Positions 27,832 to 36,496 of a stretch of DNA of 64,000 bases are shown piece by piece. Positions within the stretch are counted from its first letter, which is position 1, and the number at the start of each line of letters is the position of its first letter. The stretch covers positions 22,014 through 86,013 of the forward strand of contig CACIKD010000003.1 in the NCBI GenBank assembly GCA_902587145.1, in the 5' to 3' direction. Under the pieces are notes generated by a model. That model saw nothing but the letters and a program-made list of their open reading frames with translations, searched no databases and was not told the origin of the DNA. A program made the position numbers and the translations under genes. The stretch is from an uncultured Pelagibacteraceae bacterium (GTDB lineage Bacteria > Pseudomonadota > Alphaproteobacteria > Pelagibacterales > Pelagibacteraceae).

Positions 27832-27915
27832 TCAGCTGATAACACATCCTTCTATTAATATGAATTACCAATGGTTTTAGATCCTTTTTTAAATAAAAAA
27901 GTTGTAAAGTGTCTT

Positions 27916-29031
27916 TTAAATTTTCATCGGCATTATTACGTAAAAACTGTTTTTATCTGAGTTGTCAAACACAAGAACTGGTGAGGTTGAATTCTTAAGC
28001 TTAAATGTTAAATTTTTATCTTCAATTTCAGACGCTATATCGATTAAGTATTTTGAATTAAATCCAATAGTAAAATCCTCTCCATCGTATTTAGCATCAA
28101 CTATTTCATTTCCATCACCGGAGTTTGTGCTATTTACGGATAATTTGAGTTTATCTCTACTTAATTCTAACTTAACTCCTTCTTTTCTATCAATTGAGAC
28201 AGATGCAACTCTCTCTACTGAATTAATAAAATCGGCAGATGAAACTGTTAATGTTTTTGTATTCTCTTTAGGGACTACTTTTTGATAATCAGGGAATTTG
28301 CCATCTATTACTTTTGAAATTAAATTTATTTTACCTAATGTGAATTTAATTTTATTAGAACTTGTTTGGATAAACAATTTTTCATTAACATTTTCTAAAA
28401 GTGAACATAGCTGAAAGACTGTTTTTCGAGGAATAATTATCGAGGCAAAATTTTTAATATTTTCAATTGCAATACTGCTTGAGGAAAGTCTATGACTATC
28501 AGTTGCCACTCCTGTTAAAAATGTATTTTTATTTAATTCTGTTGCATGGAGATATATTCCGTTAAGATAATGTCTTGTATCGTCATTTGAAATAGATATT
28601 TTTGTTTTATTCAGTAAAGAAAGGAATCTTTTTTTTTCTACCTCCATTTTTTCACTTTCAAATTTATCATCAAAAGTTGGGAAATTACTTGAAGGAAGAC
28701 ATAATAAGTTAAAATCAGAATTTTTTGATTTTAAACTTAATTTATTTTCATTTTTTAATGTAAAATTTATTTCTGTTCCTGAAGGGATTTTTCTTAATAT
28801 ATCAAAAAGTACATTGGCAGAAGTTGTTGTATTTCCTTCTTCAACAACTTTTAATTCTGATATCTCGTCGTAAAAAACTATGTCTAAATCCGTAGCTATT
28901 ATCTCTAATTTATTATTTTTTAAATTAAGTAACACGTTAGAAAGAATAGGTAACGTATTTTTTTTTTCTACAACTCCTTGGACAAAATTTAATGATTTTA
29001 GCAGTAAATCTCTATTAATATTAAATTGCAT
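27916..29031 (-). CDS. dnaN: DNA polymerase III beta sliding clamp
   Basis: A 371-residue clamp protein with three successive clamp domains of about 120 residues. The conserved start is MQFNINRDLLLKSLNFVQGVVEKKNTLP-like, the middle carries DDTRHYLNGIY and TDSHRLS, and the end PVLVFDNSDKNSFYVIMPMKI is the typical clamp C terminus forming the peptide-binding pocket. It starts 5 bp after dnaA, so the two are an operon. No recF follows. Confidence 0.95.
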   Translation of the reverse strand: MQFNINRDLLLKSLNFVQGVVEKKNTLPILSNVLLNLKNNKLEIIATDLDIVFYDEISELKVVEEGNTTTSANVLFDILRKIPSGTEINFTLKNENKLSLKSKNSDFNLLCLPSSNFPTFDDKFESEKMEVEKKRFLSLLNKTKISISNDDTRHYLNGIYLHATELNKNTFLTGVATDSHRLSSSSIAIENIKNFASIIIPRKTVFQLCSLLENVNEKLFIQTSSNKIKFTLGKINLISKVIDGKFPDYQKVVPKENTKTLTVSSADFINSVERVASVSIDRKEGVKLELSRDKLKLSVNSTNSGDGNEIVDAKYDGEDFTIGFNSKYLIDIASEIEDKNLTFKLKNSTSPVLVFDNSDKNSFYVIMPMKI

Positions 29032-29036
29032 TATTA

Positions 29037-30431
29037 TTAATTCTCTAACAAAAGACTTTTAATCTGGACAAGATTTTTTTTCATTTCTTCATCTTTTTCG
29101 GACAATCTTGAAATAGTTTTAACTGCATGAATTACAGTTGTATGATCTCTATTTGCGAACCTTCTACCGATTTCCGGTAAGGATCTAGTTGTTAGTCTTT
29201 TAGCAAGAAACATTGCAATTTGTCTTGGTCTAGCAAGTGGTCGCGATCTTCTTTGTGAAAGCATATCATTTAATGAAATATTAAAAAAATTTGAAACTGT
29301 GTTTTGAATTTTGTCGACAGTAACTATCTTAGCTTGATTAAAAACATCTTTTAAAATATTTTTACAATCGTTTATATTTAAGACTCTCTTATGAAGACGG
29401 CTAAATGCGATTACCCTGTTTAAAACTCCAATCAATTCCCTAATATTAGTTTTTGCTTCGGAAGCAATAAAATTCACGACTTCTTCTGAGATATTTATAT
29501 GTTCCTTAAACTGATTTTGAATATGATTGATTCTATTAATAATTATATTTTTCTTTAAATCTAAATCTGGAACATCAATGTCAATTATTAAGCCTCCTGA
29601 TAACCTGGATTTAATTCTTTCTTGAACCCTATCAAGTTTCAAAGGTGGCCTATCAGCAGAAATAATAATCTGAGCTCCTTGCTCCAAAAGGCTATTAAAT
29701 GTGTGAAAGAATTCTTCTTGTAGACTTTCTTTCCCTCTTATGAATTGTATATCATCTATTATGAAAACTGATGATTTCCTAAAAAAATCTTTAAAATTTA
29801 CCATATCATTTTTTTTAATTGATTTGATGAAATGGTACATAAATCTTTCAGCCGAAATAAACATAACCTCTTTTGATGATTGCAACTCTAACCCTATTGC
29901 ATTTAATAAGTGTGTTTTACCAAGTCCTACTCCCCCATATATATATAAGGGATTATACCTAGATGTGTGTTCGCATACTTTTTTTGAGTAAGAAAGAGCC
30001 ACTTCATTGCTTGTTCCTTTAATAAAATTTTCAAAATTTAAATTTGGATTAAGTCTGTTATAATTTAATATTGAATCTTTTATTTCAGTTACTTTGTTAA
30101 AATCCTCTAATTTGAATTCGTCACCTTTGTTATTTTTTTGATCTTCGATGATCTTAAATTCAATTCTACTTAAGCTCAATTTGAAGTTTTTTACTATTTC
30201 TAAAATTTTATCCAAATATCTTGAGACTATCCAATCCCTAAAAAATCTAGTAGGTACACCTAAAACTAGATAATCATTAAACTCTTTGATTAGATTAATA
30301 TTTTTTAGCCAACTATTATAGATTTCATCACCAAAACTTTTTCTAAATTCAGATTGTAAATCAGGCCAATTAATTGTTTTTTCCTCTTCAGAAACAAAAT
30401 TATTTTCTTGTTTAATTAATTTATTTTTCAT
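29037..30431 (-). CDS. dnaA: Chromosomal replication initiator DnaA
   Basis: A 464-residue AAA+ initiator. Domain I occupies about 20-105, then a short linker, and the AAA+ domain carries Walker A YGGVGLGKTHLLNAIG and Walker B VFIIDDIQFIRGKE. The C-terminal DNA-binding domain has the signature RSLPEIGRRFANRDHTTVIHAVKTI. It binds DnaA boxes to open the origin. I found no cluster of DnaA boxes (TTATNCACA) in the 208 bp upstream or next to dnaN. The neighbour rpsT upstream is a common alphaproteobacterial arrangement. Confidence 0.96.
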   Translation of the reverse strand: MKNKLIKQENNFVSEEEKTINWPDLQSEFRKSFGDEIYNSWLKNINLIKEFNDYLVLGVPTRFFRDWIVSRYLDKILEIVKNFKLSLSRIEFKIIEDQKNNKGDEFKLEDFNKVTEIKDSILNYNRLNPNLNFENFIKGTSNEVALSYSKKVCEHTSRYNPLYIYGGVGLGKTHLLNAIGLELQSSKEVMFISAERFMYHFIKSIKKNDMVNFKDFFRKSSVFIIDDIQFIRGKESLQEEFFHTFNSLLEQGAQIIISADRPPLKLDRVQERIKSRLSGGLIIDIDVPDLDLKKNIIINRINHIQNQFKEHINISEEVVNFIASEAKTNIRELIGVLNRVIAFSRLHKRVLNINDCKNILKDVFNQAKIVTVDKIQNTVSNFFNISLNDMLSQRRSRPLARPRQIAMFLAKRLTTRSLPEIGRRFANRDHTTVIHAVKTISRLSEKDEEMKKNLVQIKSLLLEN

Positions 30432-30639
30432 GATTTAAAATTAACTTGAGAGTTTAAAAACCTCATTTTTAAAAAACTTTCAAGAATTATTTTAAATTTT
30501 AAAAAAATAAATCAGTTTAGGTTGTAGACTTAGCGTGACAATAGAAATTTCATTTTACAACCCCTAACAGAAATTAAAAACTATATTTTGTTTGTGAAAC
30601 TAAATAAGCTAAAAGTATAACAACTTTGAATTGTTTATT
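30432..30639. other. Intergenic region between rpsT and dnaA with a spaced inverted repeat
   Basis: This 208-bp gap, one of the longest in the window, holds no gene I can support. It contains an inverted repeat GGTTGTA (30520-30526) and TACAACC (30556-30562) with a 29-bp spacer. It must hold the dnaA promoter and the rpsT 3' end. I see no DnaA-box cluster and no strong terminator; AACAA/TTGTT just after rpsT is too weak to call. Confidence 0.4.
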
Positions 30640-30894
30640 TTAGGAAATTTTTTTTGAAACTTTTGAAATTTTTCTTGCAGCTGTTTTTTTATTTACAATA
30701 CCTTTTTTAGCAACCTGCATTAGAATTGATTGGAATTTAGGAAAATATTCTTTTATTTTTTTTTTTTCTCCATTTTTGATTAATATTTCCATATGTTTTA
30801 CCGCTGACTTATACTTGCTTTTTCTTACCCTATTAACAGAAGTTTGAATTTTCACCCTTCTTACTCTTCTTATCGCAGATTTGGTATTTGGCAT
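30640..30894 (-). CDS. rpsT: 30S ribosomal protein S20
   Basis: An 84-residue basic protein with the family start MPNTKSAIRRVRRVKIQ and helical lysine-rich body ending GIVNKKTAARKISKVSKKIS. S20 binds 16S rRNA early in assembly of the small subunit. A good promoter lies just upstream and predicts a transcript with a leader of only about five bases. It lies between mutM and dnaA on the same strand. Confidence 0.95.
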   Translation of the reverse strand: MPNTKSAIRRVRRVKIQTSVNRVRKSKYKSAVKHMEILIKNGEKKKIKEYFPKFQSILMQVAKKGIVNKKTAARKISKVSKKIS

Positions 30895-30905
30895 GATTGT
30901 AAGAT

Positions 30906-30934
30906 TGTATATATGCCGAATAAATGCCGGTCAA
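30906..30934 (-). promoter_or_regulatory. Promoter of rpsT with CGGCAT direct repeats in the spacer
   Basis: TTGACC (30929-30934) and TATACA (30906-30911) on the minus strand are separated by exactly 17 bp, the best sigma-70-type match I found. The predicted start is near 30899, leaving about 5 nt before the rpsT ATG. Two copies of CGGCAT spaced 11 bp apart lie in the spacer, a possible operator. Confidence 0.6.
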
Positions 30935-30938
30935 CTTA

Positions 30939-31805
30939 TTATTTTTGACATATATCGCAAAAAAAAGTTGATCTATTGGATATCCGTATTCTTTGAATTG
31001 TACCTTTGCAATTAGACCGGGAACAATTACTGCCCTGTTTTCCATAAACGTTAAAAAATTGCTGGAAGTTTCCACTCTTACCCTTAGTATTATTGAAATT
31101 TTTTATTGAAGAACCTCCTTCTCTAATTGCCCTTTTTAATACCTTTTTAATATTTGAGACTAACAAGTAAATCTTTTTAAAGGGAATTTTATTCGATCTA
31201 ACTTTAGGACTAATTTTACTTAAAAATAAAGCCTCATTCACATAAATATTTCCTAAACCAGCTATGAACCTTTGATTCATTAATAAATCTTTTAAATAAA
31301 CTTTTCTTTTTTTTGCATTTTTCTTAAAGTAACCAAAATTAAATTCTTGTGAAAGAGGCTCTGGTCCAAGCATAGAAAGATGAAAACTAGACTGTAAATT
31401 TTTTGTTTTTAAAATTTTTATAAAACCAAATTTTCTAACATCATTATAGGTGAAAAGAATATTTTTGCTAAATTTTATAATTAAATGATCATGAATTGTT
31501 TTATTATTCAATAACTCATAATAAAAACTTGTTTTATATTTATTTTTATTGGGACCAGTTATTATAATTTTGCCGGTCATACCTAAATGTATCAAAATTG
31601 TATAATGGTTATTTAAATTTATAAGTATATATTTTGATCTCCTTAAAACTGATGAAACTTTTGATTTTATCATTTTTTTCATTAATTTTTCATCAATTTT
31701 ATATCTTAAAAATTTATTTGGTATTTCTATATTTTTTATTGTTAAATCATATATAGTCTTTCTTAGTGACTTTTTAACAACTTCCACTTCCGGTAATTCT
31801 GGCAT
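30939..31805 (-). CDS. mutM: Formamidopyrimidine-DNA glycosylase
   Basis: A 288-residue Fpg enzyme removing 8-oxoguanine and formamidopyrimidines. The N-terminal catalytic proline and glutamate are in MPELPEVEVVK, so the start is certain. The helix-two-turn-helix YVNEALFLSKISP and a C-terminal zinc finger are present. The zinc finger has an unusual first pair (CSRSNC, four residues between cysteines, normally two) and a normal second pair (CDIC). It is divergent from ubiE with only 10 bp between the start codons. Confidence 0.94.
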   Translation of the reverse strand: MPELPEVEVVKKSLRKTIYDLTIKNIEIPNKFLRYKIDEKLMKKMIKSKVSSVLRRSKYILINLNNHYTILIHLGMTGKIIITGPNKNKYKTSFYYELLNNKTIHDHLIIKFSKNILFTYNDVRKFGFIKILKTKNLQSSFHLSMLGPEPLSQEFNFGYFKKNAKKRKVYLKDLLMNQRFIAGLGNIYVNEALFLSKISPKVRSNKIPFKKIYLLVSNIKKVLKRAIREGGSSIKNFNNTKGKSGNFQQFFNVYGKQGSNCSRSNCKGTIQRIRISNRSTFFCDICQK

Positions 31806-31818
31806 ATAATTAATTATG
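31805..31818. promoter_or_regulatory. Shared divergent -10 region of mutM and ubiE, predicted leaderless
   Basis: The 10 bp between the two ATGs form part of a perfect 12-bp palindrome ATAATTAATTAT (31806-31817). On the plus strand TATAAT (31805-31810) ends 5 nt before the ubiE ATG. On the minus strand CATAAT (31818-31813) ends 7 nt before the mutM ATG. Both predict transcription starting at or beside the start codon. No ribosome binding sites are possible in so short a gap. Confidence 0.5.
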
Positions 31819-32523
31819 AGTTTGCATTACGAAGATAAATCTAAACTAGTAGAAAAAGTTTTCAATAAAGTTTATGACAAATATGATTTAATGAATGATA
31901 TTATGTCACTAGGCACACATAGAACGTGGAAAAAAAGTCTTATTTCTTGGGTAAATCCAAAAAAAAATAATAAAATTATAGATGTTGCTTCCGGCACGGG
32001 TGATATTGCAAAATTATGTTCTCAAAACACAAATAATAATTGTGAAATAGTATGTGTTGAGCCAAATGAAAAAATGCTTCAAAAAGGAAAAAACAAGTTA
32101 AGAAACTTTAATAATATAAAATGGAAAATGTCATCAGCAGAACATTTACCCTTTGAAGATGAGACTTTTGATTATTATACAATAAGTTTTGGAATTAGGA
32201 ATGTTACAAATTTAAATAAATCCTTAAATGAGGCTTATAGAGTTTTAAAAAATGGAGGAAGATTTTTTTGCCTTGAATTTTCAAAAGTTGAAAATGAAAT
32301 TTTAAAAATTATATATCAAAATTATTCTAAGTTAATACCATCTGTTGGGAAATTTGTTGCAGGTGATGACATGCCCTATAAATACTTAATACAAAGCATT
32401 GAAAAATTTTATAACCAAGAAGACTTTTCAAATAAAATTCTTAATGCAGGTTTTGCAAATGTAGAATATAGAAATCTTACAAATGGAATAGCCGCAATAC
32501 ATACTGGTTGGAAAATTGAATAA
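31816..32523 (+). CDS. ubiE: Ubiquinone/menaquinone biosynthesis C-methyltransferase UbiE
   Basis: A 235-residue SAM-dependent methyltransferase. The signature KVYDKYDLMNDIMSLGTHRTWK, the SAM-binding glycine-rich DVASGTGDIAKL, and the UbiE-specific FGIRNVTNLNKSL and PYKYLIQSIEKF are all present. It methylates the demethoxy-quinol ring in ubiquinone synthesis. An in-frame stop at 31807-31809 forbids a longer N terminus, so it begins about a dozen residues shorter than usual. ubiB follows with a 1-bp overlap, the conserved ubiE-ubiB pair. Confidence 0.94.
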   Translation: MSLHYEDKSKLVEKVFNKVYDKYDLMNDIMSLGTHRTWKKSLISWVNPKKNNKIIDVASGTGDIAKLCSQNTNNNCEIVCVEPNEKMLQKGKNKLRNFNNIKWKMSSAEHLPFEDETFDYYTISFGIRNVTNLNKSLNEAYRVLKNGGRFFCLEFSKVENEILKIIYQNYSKLIPSVGKFVAGDDMPYKYLIQSIEKFYNQEDFSNKILNAGFANVEYRNLTNGIAAIHTGWKIE

Positions 32524-34088
32524 TGATAAAAAGATTAATTTTATTAGTTAAAATAGCAAGGAAATTCGCTTCATCGGGAGCAATAGATACCATAAACCAA
32601 TTATATAAATTGCCACTATCATTAAAAATATTTTTTGACATTATATCTATTGGTTCAAAAAAAAAAATTATAAGTCACACTAGGTCATCAGGCGAAAAGT
32701 TATGCGACGCTCTGGAGGGGATGGGTACTACTTTTATAAAATTAGGGCAATTTTTAGCTACACGTCCAGATATAATCGGTAATAATTTAGCTCAGGACTT
32801 AGAAAAATTACAAGATAAACTTCCCCCATTTAGTTTTGATGAAGCAAAAACAATATTAAAAAATGAAGTGGGTGATAATCAATTTTCTAATATTATTGAT
32901 ATTTCTAAACCAATAGCTGCAGCCTCAATCGCTCAAGTTCATTTAGCTAAAATAAAAATTAAAGATAAAGAGAATGAAGTCGCAATAAAAATTTTAAGAC
33001 CAAACATAGAAAAAGTTTTTAATGAAGAATTAGATGCTTTAATGTTGTTTGCATATATTATTGAAGCTACCTTAAAGAAGACAAGAAGACTCAAGCTTGT
33101 AGAAGTCGTGCATCTTTTAAGAGAAATCACTAATATTGAGATGGATTTAAGATTCGAGGCAGCAGCAGCTAATGAATTATTTGAAAATACAAAAAATGAT
33201 AAGGGTTTTAAAGTTCCAAAGATTTATTGGCAATATACATCAAAAAAAGTTTTAACTTTAGATAAAGTTAATGGAGTTTCAATTAGAGATCACCGGGCTC
33301 TGAAAGAAAAAAATATTGATTTAAAAAATGTTGCGGAAAATTTAATACAACATTTTTTAAGACAGGCAGTTAGGGATGGATTTTTCCATGCTGATATGCA
33401 TGAAGGAAATTTATTTGTAGATAATGAAGGAAATATTGTACCAGTAGACTTTGGTATTATGGGAAGATTAGATAAATACAATAAAAAATATTTAGCGGAA
33501 ATTCTTTATGGGTTTATAAAAAGAGATTACGTCAAAGTAGCAGAAGTTCATTTTCAAGCTGGATTAGTTCCTAAGACTGCTTCAAAGGAAGAGTTTGCTC
33601 AAGCGCTAAGATCAGTTGGTGAACCCATATTTGGGCAAAACATTAAAGATATATCTGGAGGGAATTTACTTTCACAACTATTTGAAATTACAGAAAAATT
33701 TAATATGGCGACACAAACTCAACTTTTATTATTACAGAAAACAATGGTTGTTGTTGAGGGAGTTGCTAGAAAATTATATCCAGATACGAATATTTGGAAT
33801 GTTTCAAAACCAATTCTTGAAAATTGGTTGGAAAGTTTAAAAGGACCAAAGGCAACAATTACGAGTGCAATTGATACATCTGGGGAAATTTTAAAAAGAA
33901 TACCTGATCTGCCTGATTTTATGGACAAGGCAAATCATGCATTGCAGCTAATTGCAGAAGGCAAATTAAACCTGACCAAAAGTAGTAATACTACTCTCGA
34001 AATGGAAAAATTAAGATTAAAAAGTTTCAGAAATAATATTTTAATTTCAATATTAGGTATTGTAATTATAACATTTGTAGTATTTTAA
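32523..34088 (+). CDS. ubiB: Ubiquinone biosynthesis atypical kinase/ATPase UbiB
   Basis: A 521-residue ABC1/ADCK family protein. The KxGQ motif is in FIKLGQFLATRPDIIG, the Ala-rich nucleotide loop in PIAAASIAQVHLAKIK, the catalytic loop in FHADMHEGNLFVD, and the metal aspartate in VPVDFGIMGRL. A C-terminal hydrophobic helix (about 500-518) anchors it in the inner membrane. UbiB is needed for ubiquinone synthesis or trafficking, probably by ATP-driven lipid extraction. It is translationally coupled to ubiE and followed by coaBC after 8 bp. Confidence 0.94.
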   Translation: MIKRLILLVKIARKFASSGAIDTINQLYKLPLSLKIFFDIISIGSKKKIISHTRSSGEKLCDALEGMGTTFIKLGQFLATRPDIIGNNLAQDLEKLQDKLPPFSFDEAKTILKNEVGDNQFSNIIDISKPIAAASIAQVHLAKIKIKDKENEVAIKILRPNIEKVFNEELDALMLFAYIIEATLKKTRRLKLVEVVHLLREITNIEMDLRFEAAAANELFENTKNDKGFKVPKIYWQYTSKKVLTLDKVNGVSIRDHRALKEKNIDLKNVAENLIQHFLRQAVRDGFFHADMHEGNLFVDNEGNIVPVDFGIMGRLDKYNKKYLAEILYGFIKRDYVKVAEVHFQAGLVPKTASKEEFAQALRSVGEPIFGQNIKDISGGNLLSQLFEITEKFNMATQTQLLLLQKTMVVVEGVARKLYPDTNIWNVSKPILENWLESLKGPKATITSAIDTSGEILKRIPDLPDFMDKANHALQLIAEGKLNLTKSSNTTLEMEKLRLKSFRNNILISILGIVIITFVVF

Positions 34089-34096
34089 TTACTTAG

Positions 34097-35323
34097 ATGA
34101 AAACTAAAAATAAAAAAATTTTAATTATAATAGGTGGTGGTATATCAGCTTATAAGTCATTGGATCTATTAAGATTTTTAAAAAAGGGTGGTTATGAAAT
34201 CAAAACTGTTCTTACGAGAAGCGGTAAACAATTTGTAACTCCATTATCTTTAGCTTCATTATCAGGAGGTAAAGTTTATGAAAATTTATTTGATAAAGAG
34301 AACGAAGCTGAAATAGATCATATATCTTTATCTAGGTGGGCAGATTTAATTTTGGTTGTTCCTGCAACAGCAAATATAATAAGTAGGTTAAGCCATGGTA
34401 AAGCTGAAGATCTAGCTTCAACAATTCTGTTAGCTTCAAATAAAGATATTGTTTTAGTGCCTGCTATGAACGTTAGAATGTGGGGACATAAAGCTACTCA
34501 AGAAAACTGTAAAAAACTTATCACTTACGGTTATAAATTTCTAGGTCCTACAGAAGGGCAGATGGCATGTGGAGAATTTGGAAAAGGTAAAATGCTAAGC
34601 CCTAAAAAAATATATACGGAAATAAAAAATTATTTTTATAAAAGGGACGTTGTAAAAAATAAAAAATTTAAAGCTTTAGTTACGACTGGTCCAACCAGGG
34701 AATATCTTGATCCAGTGCGTTTTATCTCAAATGAGTCTAGTGGAAAACAAGGGTATGAGATAGCACTAGCCTTGAAAAGGATGGGTATTAAAACTACCTT
34801 GATAGCGGGTCCATCAAACCTTCAAATTGAAAGAGGTTTGAAAGTTATAAAGGTAAAAACTTCAGATGAGATGTTTAGTGCAGTAAAAAAAAGCTTGCCT
34901 GTTGATGTAGCTGTTTGTACTGCTGCTGTTTCAGACTTTAAACCATCGACTTTCCAAAAAAATAAAATAAAAAAAAATAAATCAAAAGAAAGATTAGATT
35001 TAGATGGCACCATAGATATTTTAAATTATATTGGAAAAAATAATCAACACCGTCCAAAATTAGTTATAGGATTTTCAGCTGAAACTGAAAAACTTTTACA
35101 AAATTCAAAAATAAAATTGAAAAACAAAAATGCTGATTGGATTATAGCGAATGATGTCTCCAAGAAAGATATAGGTTTTAATAAAGATTATAATGCAGTA
35201 ACAATTATCCGCTCTGATGGTAGAATTTCTCAAATAAAAAAAAACAAAAAAAGTTTTATTGCTTCAATAATATCTGGGGAGATAATCAAAAAATTATTAA
35301 TTAATGACAAAAGTCTTAATTAA
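34097..35323 (+). CDS. coaBC: Bifunctional phosphopantothenoylcysteine decarboxylase / phosphopantothenate-cysteine ligase
   Basis: A 408-residue two-domain coenzyme A synthesis enzyme. The N-terminal flavoprotein decarboxylase domain (1-180) has GGGISAYKSLDLLRFL, the PAMNVRMW motif and the catalytic cysteine in GQMACGEFGKGKM. The C-terminal ligase (185-408) has LVTTGPTREYLDPVRFISN and the lysine-rich KLVIGFSAETE region. It converts phosphopantothenate and cysteine to phosphopantetheine in two steps. It is in a plus-strand run with ubiE-ubiB and moeB; dut, often next to it, is absent. Confidence 0.94.
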   Translation: MKTKNKKILIIIGGGISAYKSLDLLRFLKKGGYEIKTVLTRSGKQFVTPLSLASLSGGKVYENLFDKENEAEIDHISLSRWADLILVVPATANIISRLSHGKAEDLASTILLASNKDIVLVPAMNVRMWGHKATQENCKKLITYGYKFLGPTEGQMACGEFGKGKMLSPKKIYTEIKNYFYKRDVVKNKKFKALVTTGPTREYLDPVRFISNESSGKQGYEIALALKRMGIKTTLIAGPSNLQIERGLKVIKVKTSDEMFSAVKKSLPVDVAVCTAAVSDFKPSTFQKNKIKKNKSKERLDLDGTIDILNYIGKNNQHRPKLVIGFSAETEKLLQNSKIKLKNKNADWIIANDVSKKDIGFNKDYNAVTIIRSDGRISQIKKNKKSFIASIISGEIIKKLLINDKSLN

Positions 35324-35325
35324 AC

Positions 35326-36069
35326 ATGAAAATTTCTAGCAAAGAATATCAAAAGTTTTCAAAACAAATAATTTTAAAGAAAATTGGAGTTATTGGACAA
35401 CAAAAGTTAAAGTCTGCAAAAGTACTTGTGTTAGGTATGGGTGGTCTAGGATGTCCCTTATCAATTTATTTAGCTAGCCTGGGAGTTGGTACAATTGGAA
35501 TAGTAGATAACGATAAAATAGAATTATCCAATTTAAATCGACAAATTATTTATAATATAAACGATATTGGCAAATATAAAGTTGATGTGGCAAAAAATAA
35601 AATTAAATTAATAAATAAAAATATAATTATTAAATCATATAATATCAGAATAAATAAAACCAATATTGAGAAGCTTATAAAAAAATTTGATATAGTGTGT
35701 GATGGCACAGATAATTTCAAAACTAGACTACTAGTAAATGATTACGCTCTTAAACAAAAAAAAATCTTGATCTCTGCAGCTGTGAGCGGATTTGATGGCC
35801 ATATTTTTAAGTTTAACTTCAAAAAAAAGACGCCATGTTATAGATGTTTTCTACCAGAAATCCCAGAACAAAATAATAATTGTGAGTCAGAGGGTGTCAT
35901 GCCAACAATAACTGGTGTCATGGGCACCTTGCAGGCTAATGAGGTAGTAAATTCTATACTCAACTTTAATTCAAATATGGAAAAAAAAATGATTGTTTTT
36001 AATTCAATTAAAATGAATTTTAGGTCTATACATTTAAGTAGAAATAAAAATTGTAGTAATAAATGTTAA
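35326..36069 (+). CDS. E1-like adenylyltransferase of the MoeB/ThiF/HesA family
   Basis: A 247-residue protein with the ATP-binding GMGGLGCPLSIYLASLG, the arginine finger in SNLNRQIIY, and one zinc-binding cysteine pair visible in CYRC (residues ~171-174). The expected second cysteine pair appears reduced near the C terminus (NCSNKC). It activates a small sulfur-carrier protein (MoaD or ThiS) by C-terminal adenylation. MoeB and ThiF cannot be separated by sequence alone. It has no rhodanese domain and no carrier gene beside it. Its 3' end overlaps the SH3 gene by 7 bp. Confidence 0.88.
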   Translation: MKISSKEYQKFSKQIILKKIGVIGQQKLKSAKVLVLGMGGLGCPLSIYLASLGVGTIGIVDNDKIELSNLNRQIIYNINDIGKYKVDVAKNKIKLINKNIIIKSYNIRINKTNIEKLIKKFDIVCDGTDNFKTRLLVNDYALKQKKILISAAVSGFDGHIFKFNFKKKTPCYRCFLPEIPEQNNNCESEGVMPTITGVMGTLQANEVVNSILNFNSNMEKKMIVFNSIKMNFRSIHLSRNKNCSNKC

Positions 36070-36494
36070 GGCTAATTTTCATTTTTTATTTTATTTTCAA
36101 CACTTTAGTCAGTGAAGAATATTTTTTATCCTTAAGAAACGACAAAGTTAATTTAAGATTGGGTCCATCTTTTGATTATCCTATAAAAATAATTTACAAA
36201 AAAAAGCACTTGCCAGTTTTAATAAAAGAAAAATCAGAAAATTTTAGAAAAATACAGGATCACGAAAATAATTCAGGATGGATACATATTTCTCAATTAT
36301 CAAAAAAAAAGTCTGTAATAGCTTTAAAAGATTTAATTTTATACAGTAGACCTACAATATATTCTAAACCTTTGGTAAATATCGAAACTGGCCGTTTACT
36401 TTTAGTTTCAAAATGTAAGGATAATTGGTGTAAAGTTAAATCCGGTAAATATACAGGCTGGATTAAAAATAATGAAATTTGGGGAAGGATATAA
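36063..36494 (+). CDS. Secreted protein with bacterial SH3 domains
   Basis: A 143-residue protein with a signal peptide (residues 1-18, LIFIFYFIFNTLVSEE) and two bacterial SH3-like repeats: VNLRLGPSFDYPIKIIYKK...GWIHISQL (about 29-85) and LYSRPTIYSKPLV...WCKVKSGKYTGWIKNNEIWG (about 97-141). Such domains bind peptidoglycan or protein partners in the envelope. Similar proteins of alphaproteobacteria are annotated only as SH3-domain proteins. It overlaps the preceding E1-like gene by 7 bp and ends 2 bp from a convergent gene. Confidence 0.78.
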   Translation: MLRLIFIFYFIFNTLVSEEYFLSLRNDKVNLRLGPSFDYPIKIIYKKKHLPVLIKEKSENFRKIQDHENNSGWIHISQLSKKKSVIALKDLILYSRPTIYSKPLVNIETGRLLLVSKCKDNWCKVKSGKYTGWIKNNEIWGRI

Positions 36495-36496
36495 AT

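Noticed and set aside
27616-27858. Plus-strand small open frame across the gyrB start and dnaN-gyrB gap
   Set aside because: Mostly antisense to gyrB, no start signal and no recognisable protein features.
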